From Sepiola atlantica (Eukaryota > Mollusca > Cephalopoda > Sepiida > Sepiolidae): a DNA stretch of 64,000 nucleotides. Position 1 is the stretch's first letter. Every line of letters begins with the position of its first letter. The notes beneath the pieces are model-generated. The model made no database searches. It saw nothing but the letters and a program-made list of their open reading frames with translations, and had not been told where the DNA came from. Made by a program: the position numbers and the translations under genes. Positions 10,076-20,137 of this stretch are shown in pieces. The stretch covers positions 26,108,913 through 26,172,912 of the forward strand of contig OY744525.1 of assembly GCA_963556195.1 (NCBI GenBank), in the 5' to 3' direction.

Positions 10076-10094
10076 TATACAACCTGACACACAC

Positions 10095-10142
<48 letters not shown>
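10095..10142. repeat. (TA)n microsatellite
   Basis: Pure TA tract abutting the inverted element pair on its left. Confidence 0.95.
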
Positions 10143-10144
<2 letters not shown>

Positions 10145-10439
10145 TCAGGTTCATTTTATATTCCAATAACATGTTTTTATTTTATTATTTTTATTTTTTC
10201 ACATTTCCAAAACACATAACATTTCTGCGAGATGTATTTTTTTACGGTCCGTTTCATTTGCCGTGAGCCAAACAACATTTTTATGTCAATATCGTATCTG
10301 TAACACTACAAAATCGTCAGAAAAATTCACAAAGAGTAAAAAGTTATTGGATTAAAATGTCTTGAAAAAAACCTACACTATACAGTGGTTCATTTTTGGG
10401 CGAAACCAAATAAAAAACAAACAAAGAGCAAATTCACAT

Positions 10440-10846
10440 TTATTCTGTAAACTAAACAACTTTACACCACTTTTATGTCCCCTAATGAAAATTGAAATCA
10501 AGATAAAATGATACTAAACCTAATGTCTAGAATCTTTATTTTAATTTTGATCAAGATCCATTATATGATTTTGATTCTAGAAAATGTCTCAAATTTAAGG
10601 CTTAAGCTGAAGGAGGTCTTAAGAAGAAATAGAAATTCAGGGAATCTTGCTTAATTGGTATCTAATGACTAATGGATCAAATTCAATGCAAATCTCATAT
10701 ATTTGAATGTTCTGCATTTTCATAAAACTAAAACTAACTATAGCCGACATTTGAAGCCTCTACGTCTAACAACTGTACTCCAAAATTCATAATGATCGGT
10801 TAATTAGTTTAGGAATAAATTCTGTACATACAAATATAAAAAATAC

Positions 10847-10850
<4 letters not shown>
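10440..10850 (-). mobile_element. dispersed ~500 bp repeat (family D), copy 1
   Basis: Shares phrases such as TATGTCCCC, ATGATACTAAACC, TTGATCAA and AATGATCGGTTAATTA with copies at 27375-27905 (same strand), 48905-49506 and 58690-59236 (opposite strand). The plus-oriented copies end in a GGGACGGGTATTCTTCTAGT-like terminus beside a TA tract, which resembles a Helitron 3' end. No coding capacity. The ~300 bp before it (10145-10440) shows nothing recognisable. Confidence 0.65.
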
Positions 10851-10892
<42 letters not shown>

Positions 10893-11105
10893 TACGTGTA
10901 CCTACCCGGTGTTGCCCGGGATGCAGTAATGTAATTTGGGTTTGTATTTCTTTTTGTATATTTTTTAAATTATACAACAAAAGAAATGAAATTTTAGTTT
11001 GTATCAATTATCATCAGATTAATATTAAATCTCTCTAAAAAGCAATTTATAAGTGAGATACAGGCGAGAAACACGCACATACACAGAAACACGCAAAATG
11101 GTCAC
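10851..11105 (-). mobile_element. Helitron-like terminus
   Basis: On the minus strand the element ends CCCGGGCAACACCGGGTAGG, a GC-rich hairpin, then ACGTAGT directly at a TA tract (10851-10890). A short hairpin about 10 nt before a CTRR end, inserted next to T, is the Helitron 3' signature. Here CTAG is altered to GTAG. The GTTTCTCGCC phrase further in recurs at 24700. Confidence 0.45.
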
Positions 11106-11965
11106 ATAAATGTTAGTAACATAGAGAAGAGATCGAAAAAGAAATACTTATGTAAGGTAACTCCTATTATATTGTTCAAGTTAAAATATGAGTTATCTCC
11201 CTTACATTATTTGAGTGATGCTTAGAGATAAAGACACCATTTTACAAATGATGTGTCACGTGATCATTTTCAATATCGAAATTTAAAAGTTTTCACATAT
11301 GTATTTCTCTCTGAATGAAATATGATTTTTAACATCTATTTAGTATTAATAAATGAAATAATGTATCAGTAGTTTTTGTGTTGTAATAATAGCGAAATTG
11401 GCTGCTTATAGAAAAAAAATGGTTTCTACCATTGTGGCATATCCACCATGAGAGAATTCTCTCATGGTGGATATACCAAAATTATTTTATTTTATTTTAC
11501 AAGTGCAATATCTTTATAAGTGGAATATGTATCATATTATATATATCATAAAATTTGTTAAAACGCTGATGTCTGCCTAATAGAGAAAGACAATTTTTTC
11601 GAACTTTTTCAAATAATATTTTGAAACCACTTTTTACTATGCATCCTTTAATAAATCGCAAGATGTTTCCCTTTTGATTAGAAATCTATTATTTGAAATG
11701 TCCGGGTATAAGGACTTAACACTTTTCCACTTGAATATATAAAGTAAGCACTCCTGTATTCAATTTTGAATAATAATTTTGTTTATTTTTTTGTATATAT
11801 ATTCTTAATATATTACCTAACTTTATTTTCAATATTGAGCATCCCTATAGTATTAGGATTTTCCTTGATATCTTGGATACTATTCCTCCTGATATCCTTG
11901 AAACAATAATTATAAATATAATTACTATAATCATTTTGAATAATATATATATATCACTATTTTAT
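11106..11965. repeat. AT-rich stretch with a 44-bp palindrome
   Basis: The main structure is a nearly perfect palindrome at 11436-11479, with arms GGTATATCCACCATGAGAGA-like and centre GAATTC and no spacer. The rest is AT-rich with no genes recognised. Confidence 0.6.
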
Positions 11966-12300
11966 TTATCTTCCTCCCACAAGGTAAGATGTGACACAAG
12001 GTCGGGAAAGTGGGATTTGAAAAGCCAGCGCCCGAGAAGGTGAGCACTCTGGCCTACAAAAAATTCCTGGGCAGCCCCGTCGGCATTCCCCGGTAGGGGC
12101 GCCTCAGGCAGTAAGCAATAAACTTACTCCTCCCCAAAGAGGGGAGACAAAGCCTGGGAGGGTGGACCTCCTAGAACTGCAAAGGACAAACCCACAGACC
12201 GGCGGAATCAAGACCCAAAGGCCAAGATGATACCGGTCTATAGGGTGTAGTATCCATCGGAACAGATACTACACTTTGATCCTGACCAAAAGGCCAACAC
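11966..12300 (-). mobile_element. U2 snRNA-headed SINE, copy 1
   Basis: On the minus strand the head (12297-12245) reads GGCCTTTTGG, then GATCAAAGTGTAGTATCTG and TTC, matching the conserved 5' end of U2 snRNA including the branch-site-recognition GUAGUA. It is followed by GGATACTACAC, the inverse of the preceding GTGTAGTATC. The ~300 bp body (GCAGTTCTAGGAGGT, GGGGAGGAGTAAGTTTATTG, CCGACGGGGCTGCCCAGG) ends CTTGTGTCACATCTTACC. Body and tail recur at 40740, 61020 and 63640. 11940-11956 is a short TA tract. Confidence 0.85.
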
Positions 12301-12400
12301 TATAGGTTCAATTATCTAAAAGTATACTTTTAGTCTCATATTTATATATATATATATATATATTACAAATGTTCATTCATATATATTGAGACACTAACTG

Positions 12401-12451
12401 GTCTAGCCGCACTGATGAGCTGTGAAACAGCGAAACAGGCTGTATGTGGAT

Positions 12452-12454
<3 letters not shown>
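12401..12454 (+). ncRNA. hammerhead ribozyme motif, canonical core
   Basis: Core CTGATGA (12412-12418), stem II GCTGT/ACAGC with a GAA loop, GAA (12432-12434), stem III from ACAG and CTGT around one G, cleavage expected after A12444. Proximal stem I pairs GCCGCA-side bases with TGTGG (five pairs including one G-U). After a G/A internal loop, the distal part pairs GTC with GAC. Every invariant core base is present. It is one of the best hammerheads in the window and abuts a TA tract at its 3' end. Confidence 0.85.
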
Positions 12455-12482
<28 letters not shown>

Positions 12483-12483
12483 G

Positions 12484-12540
12484 GTTATTCACAGACAGCT
12501 GTTTCGTCGTCATTACAACTATTCATTGTTGCTTAGACAC
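12484..12540 (-). ncRNA. decayed hammerhead (CAGCTG subfamily)
   Basis: Minus strand: GAC GAA ACAGCTGTC and the TGTGAATAACC stem I strand match the copy at 12749-12805, but the first core element is degraded (CAATGAATAG in place of CTGATGAG). Presumably inactive. Confidence 0.6.
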
Positions 12541-12748
12541 AAGCAACACATCGATGCTGAGAATTGAAACTACAAGTATTGTAGTCTGACATCTCCTGTG
12601 CCAATCTGCCAACCACTTAGTAATAAGAGAAATAACACTTTGAGGCATTTTTTTCAACTTTTAAAAACTTTTTACACTAGTGATAAGCTTATGTAGAATG
12701 CCCTACTAGAGTGCTCGATCTTTTAGCTTATGCATATATGAAATACAG

Positions 12749-12805
12749 GTCATCCACAGACAGCTGTTTCGTCATCATTACGACTCATCGGTGTGGCTTA
12801 GACAC
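12749..12805 (-). ncRNA. hammerhead ribozyme motif (CAGCTG subfamily)
   Basis: Minus strand: GCCACA pairs with TGTGG (5 bp) and distal GTC with GAC for stem I. The core CCGATGA (12791-12785) has C at U4. Stem II is GTCGT/ATGAC with loop AATG. GAA is followed by palindromic stem III ACAGCTGT and C. The layout is identical to 12401-12454. Confidence 0.78.
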
Positions 12806-13140
12806 AGCCAACACACAAATGCTGAGAATCGGATCATTGTATATGGCTTATATTGATGGTGCCAATGTTTTGATCTAATCATTAATAAGGAAAATAAGAA
12901 GATAATGCAAAAATATAATATCTGTGCACATCAATGTTTTCGGAATTAAGATATCAGGTCAAAATCTTGTCAATATTGATGCAAGCCATCTTCCCTATCT
13001 TCTTTTAATACACTGTTATTATAGTACTTATCATAGTATTAAGTATATATTGATTTGATACATACTAGGTAATAAATTTACCACAAACAACCAAATATGG
13101 CAGTATTTTTCATTGCATATATATATATATATATATATAT
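12806..13140. other. no feature recognised; ends in (TA)n
   Basis: Unassigned AT-rich DNA up to a TA tract at 13118-13140. Confidence 0.5.
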
Positions 13141-13521
13141 TGTGATCGTCACAGCACTGACACGTGCAAAACCTCCCACGTAATAATTTGAAACACGACT
13201 TGTTGGGGTCCTCCCCCCTCCCCTCTCATGTCCCATGTCGCCGTTATAGACAAAGCCCCAACTCTATCCCCCTCCCCCTCCAATGTATTTTCAATTTTCA
13301 ATCTCCCGTTAAAGTGAAGTTAAAATTTTATGCCATTTGAATTCCTTTCGCCGGCCCGATGAGTTGGTCGCTATTCGCACCAATGAAACAAAACCTGTTT
13401 TGTCGCAACTAATGGAATAAAATCAAAAAATATATATTTTGCTCTGAATTTTCATTGAGCACTCTCATAAACCCGGTTTCAACTTCCTTCGGATTCATAC
13501 CCCCTGGATATTTGTAACAAG

Positions 13522-13530
<9 letters not shown>
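13141..13530 (+). mobile_element. GTTTTGT-hammerhead element, copy 1
   Basis: Dispersed element whose 3' part (13335-13530) is repeated as an inverted pair at 36430-36700. It contains a hammerhead and ends CAAGTTAAT at a TA tract. The upstream part (13141-13330), with pyrimidine-rich blocks, was not seen elsewhere in the window. Confidence 0.65.
13341..13418 (+). ncRNA. hammerhead ribozyme motif (GTTTTGT subfamily)
   Basis: Stem I pairs GC/GC next to the core and, past an internal loop, ATTCC (13341-13345) with GGAAT (13414-13418). Core is CCGATGA (13356-13362), stem II TTGG/CCAA plus CGC/GCG-type pairs, GAA (13385-13387), stem III ACAAAAC/GTTTTGT and C13404 as cleavage nucleotide. Stem III is unusually long (7-8 bp) for this window. 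C at U4 deviates from the optimum. Confidence 0.75.
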
Positions 13531-13574
<44 letters not shown>

Positions 13575-13718
13575 GTAAAACTAATTCCAGCTCCCGGCAC
13601 TTGAGTTTACATTGAGATATCACTTACATTCAGTCAGTGTCGTATGATAATGTAGGGGTAAAGGCGCCGACTGTCAGCTCGTCGGTTGAGTTTCAATCCT
13701 GGCTTGAGGTACTCATTA

Positions 13719-13772
13719 GTCTAGTCGCACTGAAGAGATGTGATACAGCGAAACAGTCTGTATGTGGATGAC
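13719..13772 (+). ncRNA. hammerhead ribozyme motif in SINE unit 1
   Basis: Core CTGAAGA (13730-13736; position 7 may be any base), stem II GATGT/ACAGC with one mismatch, GAA, ACAG.CTGT stem III and A. Stem I pairs GTC with GAC distally and GTCGCA-side bases with TGTGG proximally. Confidence 0.72.
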
Positions 13773-13979
13773 TATATAAAGCTCCCTTTCTTGGGTAGAG
13801 CTTATTTGTAAAGATATCACCAACTGCCAATAGCTTTAAGGCATAGCTCATTGGGTAAAACTAATTCGAGCTCCCGGCACTTGACAATGTTTACATTGAG
13901 ATATCACTTACATTCAGTCAGTGTCGTATGATAGCGCAGGCGCCGACTATACGCTAGTCAGTTGAGTTTCAATCCCGGC

Positions 13980-14030
13980 TTGAGGCACTGAAGAGCTGTT
14001 ATACAACGAAACAGTCTGTATGTGGATGAC
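13980..14030 (+). ncRNA. hammerhead motif in SINE unit 2, stem I lost
   Basis: CTGAAGA, GCTGT/ACAAC stem II, GAA and ACAGTCTGTA are intact, but the upstream stem I strand has been deleted, so it should not cleave efficiently alone. Confidence 0.65.
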
Positions 14031-14054
14031 TATATATATATATATATATATATA

Positions 14055-14170
14055 TAAGAAATAAAAATCGGATAAATTACAATATTTATTAATTCATCAA
14101 GTATTCAAACAAGGAATAGTCAGCAGTAAGAGAGTTCCACAAGCCTAGAGTTCTTGCATGAAGTTTTTAA
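14055..14170 (-). pseudogene. short LINE 3' relic
   Basis: The minus strand from about 14165 reads ARTLGLWNSLTADYSLFEYL, the C-terminal RAARLWNSLP-type motif of the CR1/Jockey-like LINEs seen at 2869 and 34900. Only about 25 codons are recognisable. Confidence 0.6.
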
Positions 14171-14379
14171 GAAAATCACTTTATTTTACACTTTTGCATG
14201 TTTTATTTCAATAAATATTTGATTAATAGAAAAAAAATGGGGAGAAAGAACGAAATATGCTGAAACCTTCAATTGAGACAGGGATTTTTAGTTCTTTAGT
14301 CTAATGTTCAACCAATTTGCTTGGTGATATAAAAAGTATGCAATTAATGGAAGAAGGAGAAAGGAAGAGGAGACGCAGC

Positions 14380-14790
14380 TGTGAGATTATTCAAATACTA
14401 GCAAATATATGCTCCCTCCGATCACATAGTTTTGCAAGGCTGTCATGATGAACGAACTACATACACGGACCCTCAAAAGCAGAGGTCATGCCGGGTAGGA
14501 TGGCATCATTGCAATAGAACATATACTACAATACACCCTTCAAAATAGAGGACATAAAACCTGGGAGGATTTTCCCATAAAAAGAGAAGGAACAACAGAA
14601 AAGATACTACACTCCCCCCCCCCCCAACAAAAAGGAGAAGGTAATACATTGGAAGATGGTCTCATGACAACAGAACAAAGGAGGATGTGATATCTGGGAG
14701 GATTAGCCCCACACTTTTAAAGAAAGGAGGAGGTAAATCCTGGGAAGACAATATTATGACGACAGAAACAATACCATAGTGTCCATTAAA
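14380..14790 (+). repeat. degenerate tandem repeat
   Basis: Three or more loosely repeated ~90 bp units, each with GGAGGA...CCTGGGAGGAT and an ACAACAGAA phrase. Unit homology is weak and no function is evident. Confidence 0.5.
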
Positions 14791-14867
14791 AGATAATACA
14801 ATAGATTTTATCATTTTTTAATTCATTTAAAAGTGTCTAGTCATAAAAACATTATTTTTTATAGTTC

Positions 14868-15150
14868 CTTGGCGATTTGGCTAAGATCAGAGTGTAGTAT
14901 CTGTTCCGATCGATGCTACACTCTGTAGACTGGTACCGTCTTGGCCATCGCGCCTTGATTCCACCAGTTTGAGGTATTGTCCTATACAGTTCTAGGAGGC
15001 TCACCCTCCCAGGATTTACCTTCTCTTTGAGAAGAGGTTAGTTAATTGCTAATCACCTAATGCACCCCTCCCGGGGAATGCCGACGGGGCTGCTCAGGAG
15101 AGGAGGTAAATAAAAATACTTTGACCTTGTGCCTAACCCCCTTGAGGTAA
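14868..15150 (+). mobile_element. U2 snRNA-headed SINE, copy 2
   Basis: Head 14878-14930 has TTTGGCTAAGATCAGAGTG and GTAGTATCTGTTC, followed by the inverted GATGCTACAC. The body has CAGTTCTAGGAGG and CCGACGGGGCTGC blocks. The tail is CCTTGTGCCTAACCCCC and GAGGTAAATAA, which matches the tail of the tRNA-headed SINE at 44049-44215. It is more diverged than copies 1 and 4. Confidence 0.8.
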
Positions 15151-15157
15151 ATAACTT

Positions 15158-15195
15158 GACTTTTGGCTAAGATCAAAGTGTAGTATCTGTTCTAA
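15158..15195 (+). mobile_element. isolated U2 snRNA head
   Basis: TTTTGGCTAAGATCAAAGTG and GTAGTATCTGTTCT match U2 snRNA better than the adjacent SINE head, then the sequence diverges. It sits 8 bp after the tail of copy 2, as a second truncated insertion or dimer remnant. Confidence 0.75.
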
Positions 15196-15884
15196 ACATT
15201 CCAGCAGCAGCAGACGTGAATTTATAAACAATACGGCGTCATTATCTGGAGAGGAGGTGAGGGGATAATGGGGAGAGGAGGAGGGGGAATAAGAAAGGGG
15301 AGGGGGAGAATAAGAGAAAGAAGGGGAGACAGACACATAGCCAGCCAAAGAGAGATAAAGACAACCAATCAATAGCTAGCTTGTACCCTCTTCCTCCTTT
15401 TCTTCTTTCTCACTTATGATGGGGCGACGTTAAAAATAGTTTTTTTCTTAAGTTATCCATTTTTTCATTAAAACTTACTGTTAATATCGACGAAACTAAT
15501 GCACATAAGTGGATAAAATAGTACAATAAAATTAGAAATTAATAATATCAAATATTAATTAATTATGAAGTGTTTAAAAAATAGATATGTAAATTAGCCA
15601 TTTCAATGGCTGTCCTTAGATCGTTCATAGTTACTATATTTCACTACTGTATTTCAAAGTTCTATATTGTATTATTGACTTAAATAACAGTTTTCATGGT
15701 GATATAGGTGTGATAGATGTGAAAAACCTTTGCATTTATTCATTTCGATTATTCTGGCAATCTTTTATTCTGTTAATGTAAAATGTATTGGTATTTACGT
15801 TTTTCTGGAATAAACTAAGATGTACTTTTTAGTTGAATTATTTAGTATAGTGTCAATTATTTAGTTGATGTTAGCATCCGTCTG
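15196..15884. other. no gene; purine-rich patch
   Basis: 15240-15335 is GA/GGGA-rich. The remainder is AT-rich without recognisable features. Confidence 0.5.
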
Positions 15885-17970
15885 TCTCAGGAGACAATCG
15901 ATTTCTGCGCCTCAGATTAGTCCGTTACTGAATTGCTCTGCTGCAGTTGCCACAAGTGTAGATAATGTCTGGTTTTGAGAGCTCCGTTGTAACCCTTTGC
16001 CTTCTTCTGTGCTATCTCCTCTCGAAACATGCCCTCACAGCACTTCTCCAGCATCTGCGGTCTTCAGCCATTGACTCCCAGCTTGTTGGGTCGGCGCCAT
16101 CTGCCCTCATGTATCACTTGCAGACATCCTTGTAGCATAAGACAGGTCTTGCTGCTGGTTTGGAACCGGTTGCAAGCTTGCCGAATAGAATATCCTTTGG
16201 GATCTCATCATCCATTCGCCTGGAATGGCCAAGCCACCGGAGTCATCGTTGGGTGAGTAGAGCTAACATGATGGGGATGTCCGCCTGATCAAGGACTCTT
16301 TTGTTCCAGACGTGGTCCTGCCAGATGATTCCCAGGATTCTTCTATGGTCGCGCAGGTGTAGGGTGTTCAGTCTTTTTTCTTGGTAGGAGAAGAGGACCC
16401 ATGATCCACTGCTGCAGAGCAGCATTCTTAGAATGCAGGCCAGGTACACCTTCATCTTAGGATTAGTGATCCGCAACTTGATGTTTCAGACTCTCTTTGA
16501 CAAGTGATCCATGGCTGTTGCCGCCTTGCTGATACGTTTGTGGAGTTCAACTTCGAGGGTGTAATCACCATTAGTGTTGTTTGAGATACTGTTTACATCT
16601 TGGCAGTGGATGTTTGTCTTTTTTAGGCTGACGGTCATGCCAAACTCTTTGCTGATGAGTCGGTGCAATGCTTATTCAGATTGTACTGTCAGTGCTGCAT
16701 CGTCAGTAAAGAGCATCTCACGTATGAGTAACTTCTGCACTTTAGTCTTAGCTCATGGTTGAAAAGGCTACCATCGCTTCTGGTGTGGGGGTACACTCCA
16801 TTCTTCGTCTTGTTGAAGCCATAGGACAACAGCAGATAAAAAAAAAATTGTGCCGGAGCGAGTACGCACACTTGTTTCATCCCACTCTTGATTAGGAAAT
16901 GGTCTGAGGAAGAGCTGTCATATTGTAATCTACACTGCATGTCTTCATGAAAAAACGTGATTATTTTCAAGAGCCTTGGGGACATCCAATCTTCTGCAGC
17001 AGAGTGAAAAGTCCCTTTCTGCTGACAAGGTCAAAGGACTTGGTTAAGGCGATGAAGGCAATGTATGCTGTCTGTTCATGGCATTTTTTCTTGATCTGTC
17101 GTAGGGAGATCATGTCGATGGTTGATCTTCTCTAAACCCACACTGTGCCTCGGGGTATACAAGTTCTGCAAGCAACTGCAGTCTATTGAGGACAACGCGG
17201 GAGAAGACTTTCCCAACAAAACTGAATAGGGATATTCCACGGTAATTGTTACAGTCGCTGCAGTCACTCTTATTCCTGTAGACAGTGATGATGCTTGCGT
17301 CACGCATTTCCTGTTACACTGTTTCTTCTTAGCATTGCTGCAGCAGCTGGTAAAACATGGCTGTCTTCTTTCCCACTTCGATGATTTCTGGAGCTTTGTC
17401 ACAATCATTCGGAGCTTATAACTCATAACTGCTATTGTTTCTGACACTGTAAACAGTTGCACTGAAGTGGCTTCTCCAGGGCACAAGCCTGTACAATTTG
17501 TATGAAGATCCTGAGCTACCCAGACATGAGGATTTCCCTTTCAACTTCATTGGTATTGTCCAAAGGAGAGCTGAGCAATACATTTGGCACCAGCTTGGCG
17601 TCAGGAAAGAATTGTGATATCAAACCGCCTAAGGGGCTCCACTCCGGATTCAGTTTCTGAGTTTACTCAAGTAGCCTTTTCTCCTCCCGGAGATACCTAC
17701 ATGGCAGTGGGGTCACAATACAATGGCCGAGTTTCACGCTGTCATTAGAATTCTTCTTGGAACTTTTGCCATCGCCGGTGACCTGCATCAAGGAGATTCA
17801 TATGCCCAATGGTGTCGTGTAAGCACATCACCCCTTACATAGTTTAGCTGGCTAGATGAAGCGGTTTCCCGGAGCATGGCGCTTGGAGCCATGTGAGAAA
17901 TTTAGGAGATGAGTGAGAACCAGTGATGACGTCCACCCTACAAGATGCAGCGTGCCGAACTTGAAAGGTA
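15885..17970 (-). pseudogene. decayed LINE endonuclease-RT (RTE-like)
   Basis: About 2 kb of minus-strand RT sequence broken over several frames. In order: NNYRGISLFSFVGKVFSRVV and LNRLQLL (17240-17170), CGFRED, an MKQVCVLAPAQFF block (RT motif B region, near 16880), the FADD region shifted out of frame near 16710, FGMTVSLKKTNIHCQDV (16640), a thumb segment ending LHLRDHRRILGIIWQD (16350-16300), and RWLGHSRRM (16240). KPAARPVLCYKDVCK follows past a stop. Frameshifts and stops show it is dead. The 5' endonuclease is missing or beyond recognition. Confidence 0.8.
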
Positions 17971-17974
17971 CTAC

Positions 17975-18545
17975 CTCAACTATTTAGTATAATGCCTTAA
18001 TGTTAATAAAATCAGTGATTTGAAGAATTTAATTAACGAAATGAAATATGTGGATTTTGTTCAATTGGTAATCATGAATCGTTCCGATAGGTGTAGTTTT
18101 GTTCATAAATATTGGATAAACATTCCCATGAATCTTACTGTGTTCATATAATAGTGCTCACTACCAAGGAGAGTATAATTTCTTTTATTTATACAAACAG
18201 ATCTTGCTACACAAATGTAAATAGGTTTCGACAGAGTAAAAAAAATATTTTATCTTAACTCCTTGCCTGACAAGACTTGGCCATTTTTGATTCTAGTGGA
18301 AACATATTTGTGTTACAAGACATGGTTATATGAATGAAAATGTATACTATATATATATATGTGTATATATATATATATGTGTGTGTGTGCTCGCATATAT
18401 GTATGTATGCCAAGTTGATCTCATTATGGCTCATATGTAGAATAAATTTTCTTGATTACATGTTAAGCAATGAGTGTTCCATTTGAATAGGCAGCAAGAT
18501 ATATACAAAAGATAGGTAAAGTGATAGGTAAACGAATTTAGTGAA
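17975..18545. other. no gene; short TA/TG microsatellite
   Basis: Contains TA/TG repeats at 18350-18390. Otherwise unassigned. Confidence 0.5.
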
Positions 18546-18552
18546 TGGAAGT

Positions 18553-18595
<43 letters not shown>

Positions 18596-18722
18596 GGAGA
18601 GAGAGAAAGAGAGAGAGAGAGTGTGAGAGAAAGAGAGAGAGAGGGAGAGAGAGAAAGAGAGAGAGAGAGGGAGAGAGAGAAAGAGAGAGAGAGAGGGAGA
18701 GAGAGAAAGAGAGAGAGAGGGA
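18546..18722 (+). repeat. (GA)n-rich microsatellite
   Basis: GA dinucleotides interrupted by AAAG and GGGA units, with a ~34 bp higher-order period. Arg/Glu and Ser/Leu frames across it are artefacts. Confidence 0.95.
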
Positions 18723-18779
18723 TACAAATTGAAAAAAAATGAATAAAAAAACAAGAACAAATATTCTTAAGATATGTAT

Positions 18780-19150
18780 TCATTCAATCAACATACCGAA
18801 TGATGAAAATGCTTTTTCGAACTTAAGTGTGACAGACAAAAGTAAATTCTATTTTAAGCTTAAGCGTCACAAACTTGAGCATGACAGACCAATGAAAATG
18901 CTAGTTCAAACTTCAGCTTGATAGACCTACAAAAATGTATTTCAAACTTAAGCTTGACAATTGAAAGAAAATTCTATTTCCAACTTCAAAGTGACTGACC
19001 AACGAAGATGTTATTTCAAACTTGAGATTGACAGACCAATGAAAATGCTATTTCAAACGTAACTGGGACAGACCAAAGAAAATTCTATTTCAAACTTAAG
19101 CATGACAGAAAATGCTATTTCAAATTTGAGTGTGACAGATTGACCAACAG
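18780..19150 (+). repeat. 37-44 bp minisatellite, locus 1
   Basis: About nine diverged units of the form GACAGACCAATGAAAATGCT followed by ATTTCAAACTTAAGC. The same unit occurs at 38040-38370, 57900-57950 and 60470-60660, each inside a larger dispersed element with CAGAGCC and CTGCA flanks. Confidence 0.85.
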
Positions 19151-19600
19151 AGCCTTTTATTATAAATACTTGGATGCATCTAAAATATGATGCGTCCATT
19201 CACTCTGCAAATATCATCTCAAATTGAAACGACGTGACTGAAGGACAGAGTCTCTTCCAGAGATGCAAGGACACATTGAAGAGAAAGGGAAAGGGTGGAA
19301 GAACAAAACATGTCGGCCAAAATCAAGATTGCTGGTTCATTAGATCACTTGCATCTCCAAGATGTTTTCTCAGCCACTTGAAATGTAATATATTTCCTAT
19401 CGTCTGGTGATTTTGAGTATGTAATGGGCCTACAACTAAAAGGTTCAGGCAGGGTGGCATTGATCAGAGGAGAGAGGTTAGAACCTTCACCCCTGCCTCT
19501 GACAAGCACTTTCCTGCCAGCCCACTGTTAAATGTAGTATGTAACACAACCCAAACCCACTGTTAAATGTAGTATGTTGGCCTACCCCATCATCTGGCTG
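19150..19600. other. no gene; 43-bp direct repeat
   Basis: CCACTGTTAAATGTAGTATG occurs twice at 19520 and 19558 with shared flanks. Nothing else recognised. Confidence 0.5.
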
Positions 19601-19619
19601 ACAACCAACTTGACCAAAC

Positions 19620-19632
19620 TTACACACACAGA

Positions 19633-19669
<37 letters not shown>

Positions 19670-19838
19670 TGTATGTATACTTAGACTGCAAGTCATTATC
19701 CAAGCAAGCGTTGTTGAACGTCACGGAACTTTCTCGTTTGTGAATCTTCTTCGTGAGGTTCTCAAATCGTAGAGCTATCCTTCTGGTTTCAGGTGGCAGT
19801 CCGTAGAGTATTTCCCGAATTGTTCTTAATTCTGCCAT
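19620..19838 (-). pseudogene. Penelope-like ORF, N-terminal fragment
   Basis: ATG at 19838 starts MAELRTIREILYGLPPE, then a basic RRIALRFENLTKKI segment and VTFNNACLDNDLQSKY. It is co-linear with the fragment at 41-202 and becomes a Tyr-Ile repeat at the same place. The ~70-codon frame is too short for any enzyme. Confidence 0.55.
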
Positions 19839-19847
19839 TTTTTTTTT

Positions 19848-19885
19848 TTCGAGCGCTTTCGATTTTCTTAGTCGTCTTCAGGATT
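19848..19885 (-). ncRNA. hammerhead motif at PLE junction (AGCGCT subfamily)
   Basis: Minus strand: CTGAAGA (19881-19875), a poor stem II (GACTAAGAAAATC, 2 bp), GAA, AGCGCT and C19851. Predicted cleavage lies about 12 nt before the ATG at 19838. Core and stem III match 200-245 and 9294-9336, but stem II is decayed. Confidence 0.6.
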
Positions 19886-20137
19886 AGGTTTTTTAAAATG
19901 AGAAGACTTGAGTTAATGTTTTATAGGTATCATTAAGGGCGAATGAAAGAAAATAGAGGGTATGTGGTTGAGTTCATTTTATTCTATCGTTTGTGTTTGG
20001 TTTTATTGTTTATTTATTTTATTAATTCTTATTTTACTGTTATTTATTTATTATTATTTATTATTATTTATTATTATTTATTCCTATTATTACTAACCAT
20101 TATTTATTTATTTCTTTTATTACTTTATTTTCATTTA

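Larger units (their letters stand above)
9710..10090. repeat. inverted pair of CCGCGG-hammerhead elements
   Basis: The minus-strand arm 9710-9887 and plus-strand arm 9943-10080 are near-perfect inverted copies around a ~55 bp centre. Both carry the hammerhead with 5' sides facing the centre. The right arm stops at GAAAC and runs into a different sequence before the TA tract, so it lacks stem III. Confidence 0.85.
13571..14035 (+). mobile_element. tandem dimer of tRNA-hammerhead SINE
   Basis: Two units with a 280 bp period: GGGTAAAACTAATTC starts both (13572 and 13852), and both carry GTTGAGTTTCAATCC as box B and a hammerhead 3' end. The second unit is about 25 bp shorter because the ACTCATTAGTCTAGTCG segment is deleted. 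A 75 bp spacer separates them, and TA tracts flank the pair (13531-13570 and 14031-14054). Confidence 0.75.

Noticed and set aside
12245..12297. Genuine U2 snRNA gene
   Set aside because: Similarity stops after about 40 nt; the Sm site and downstream stems of U2 are absent and the body is the repeated SINE.
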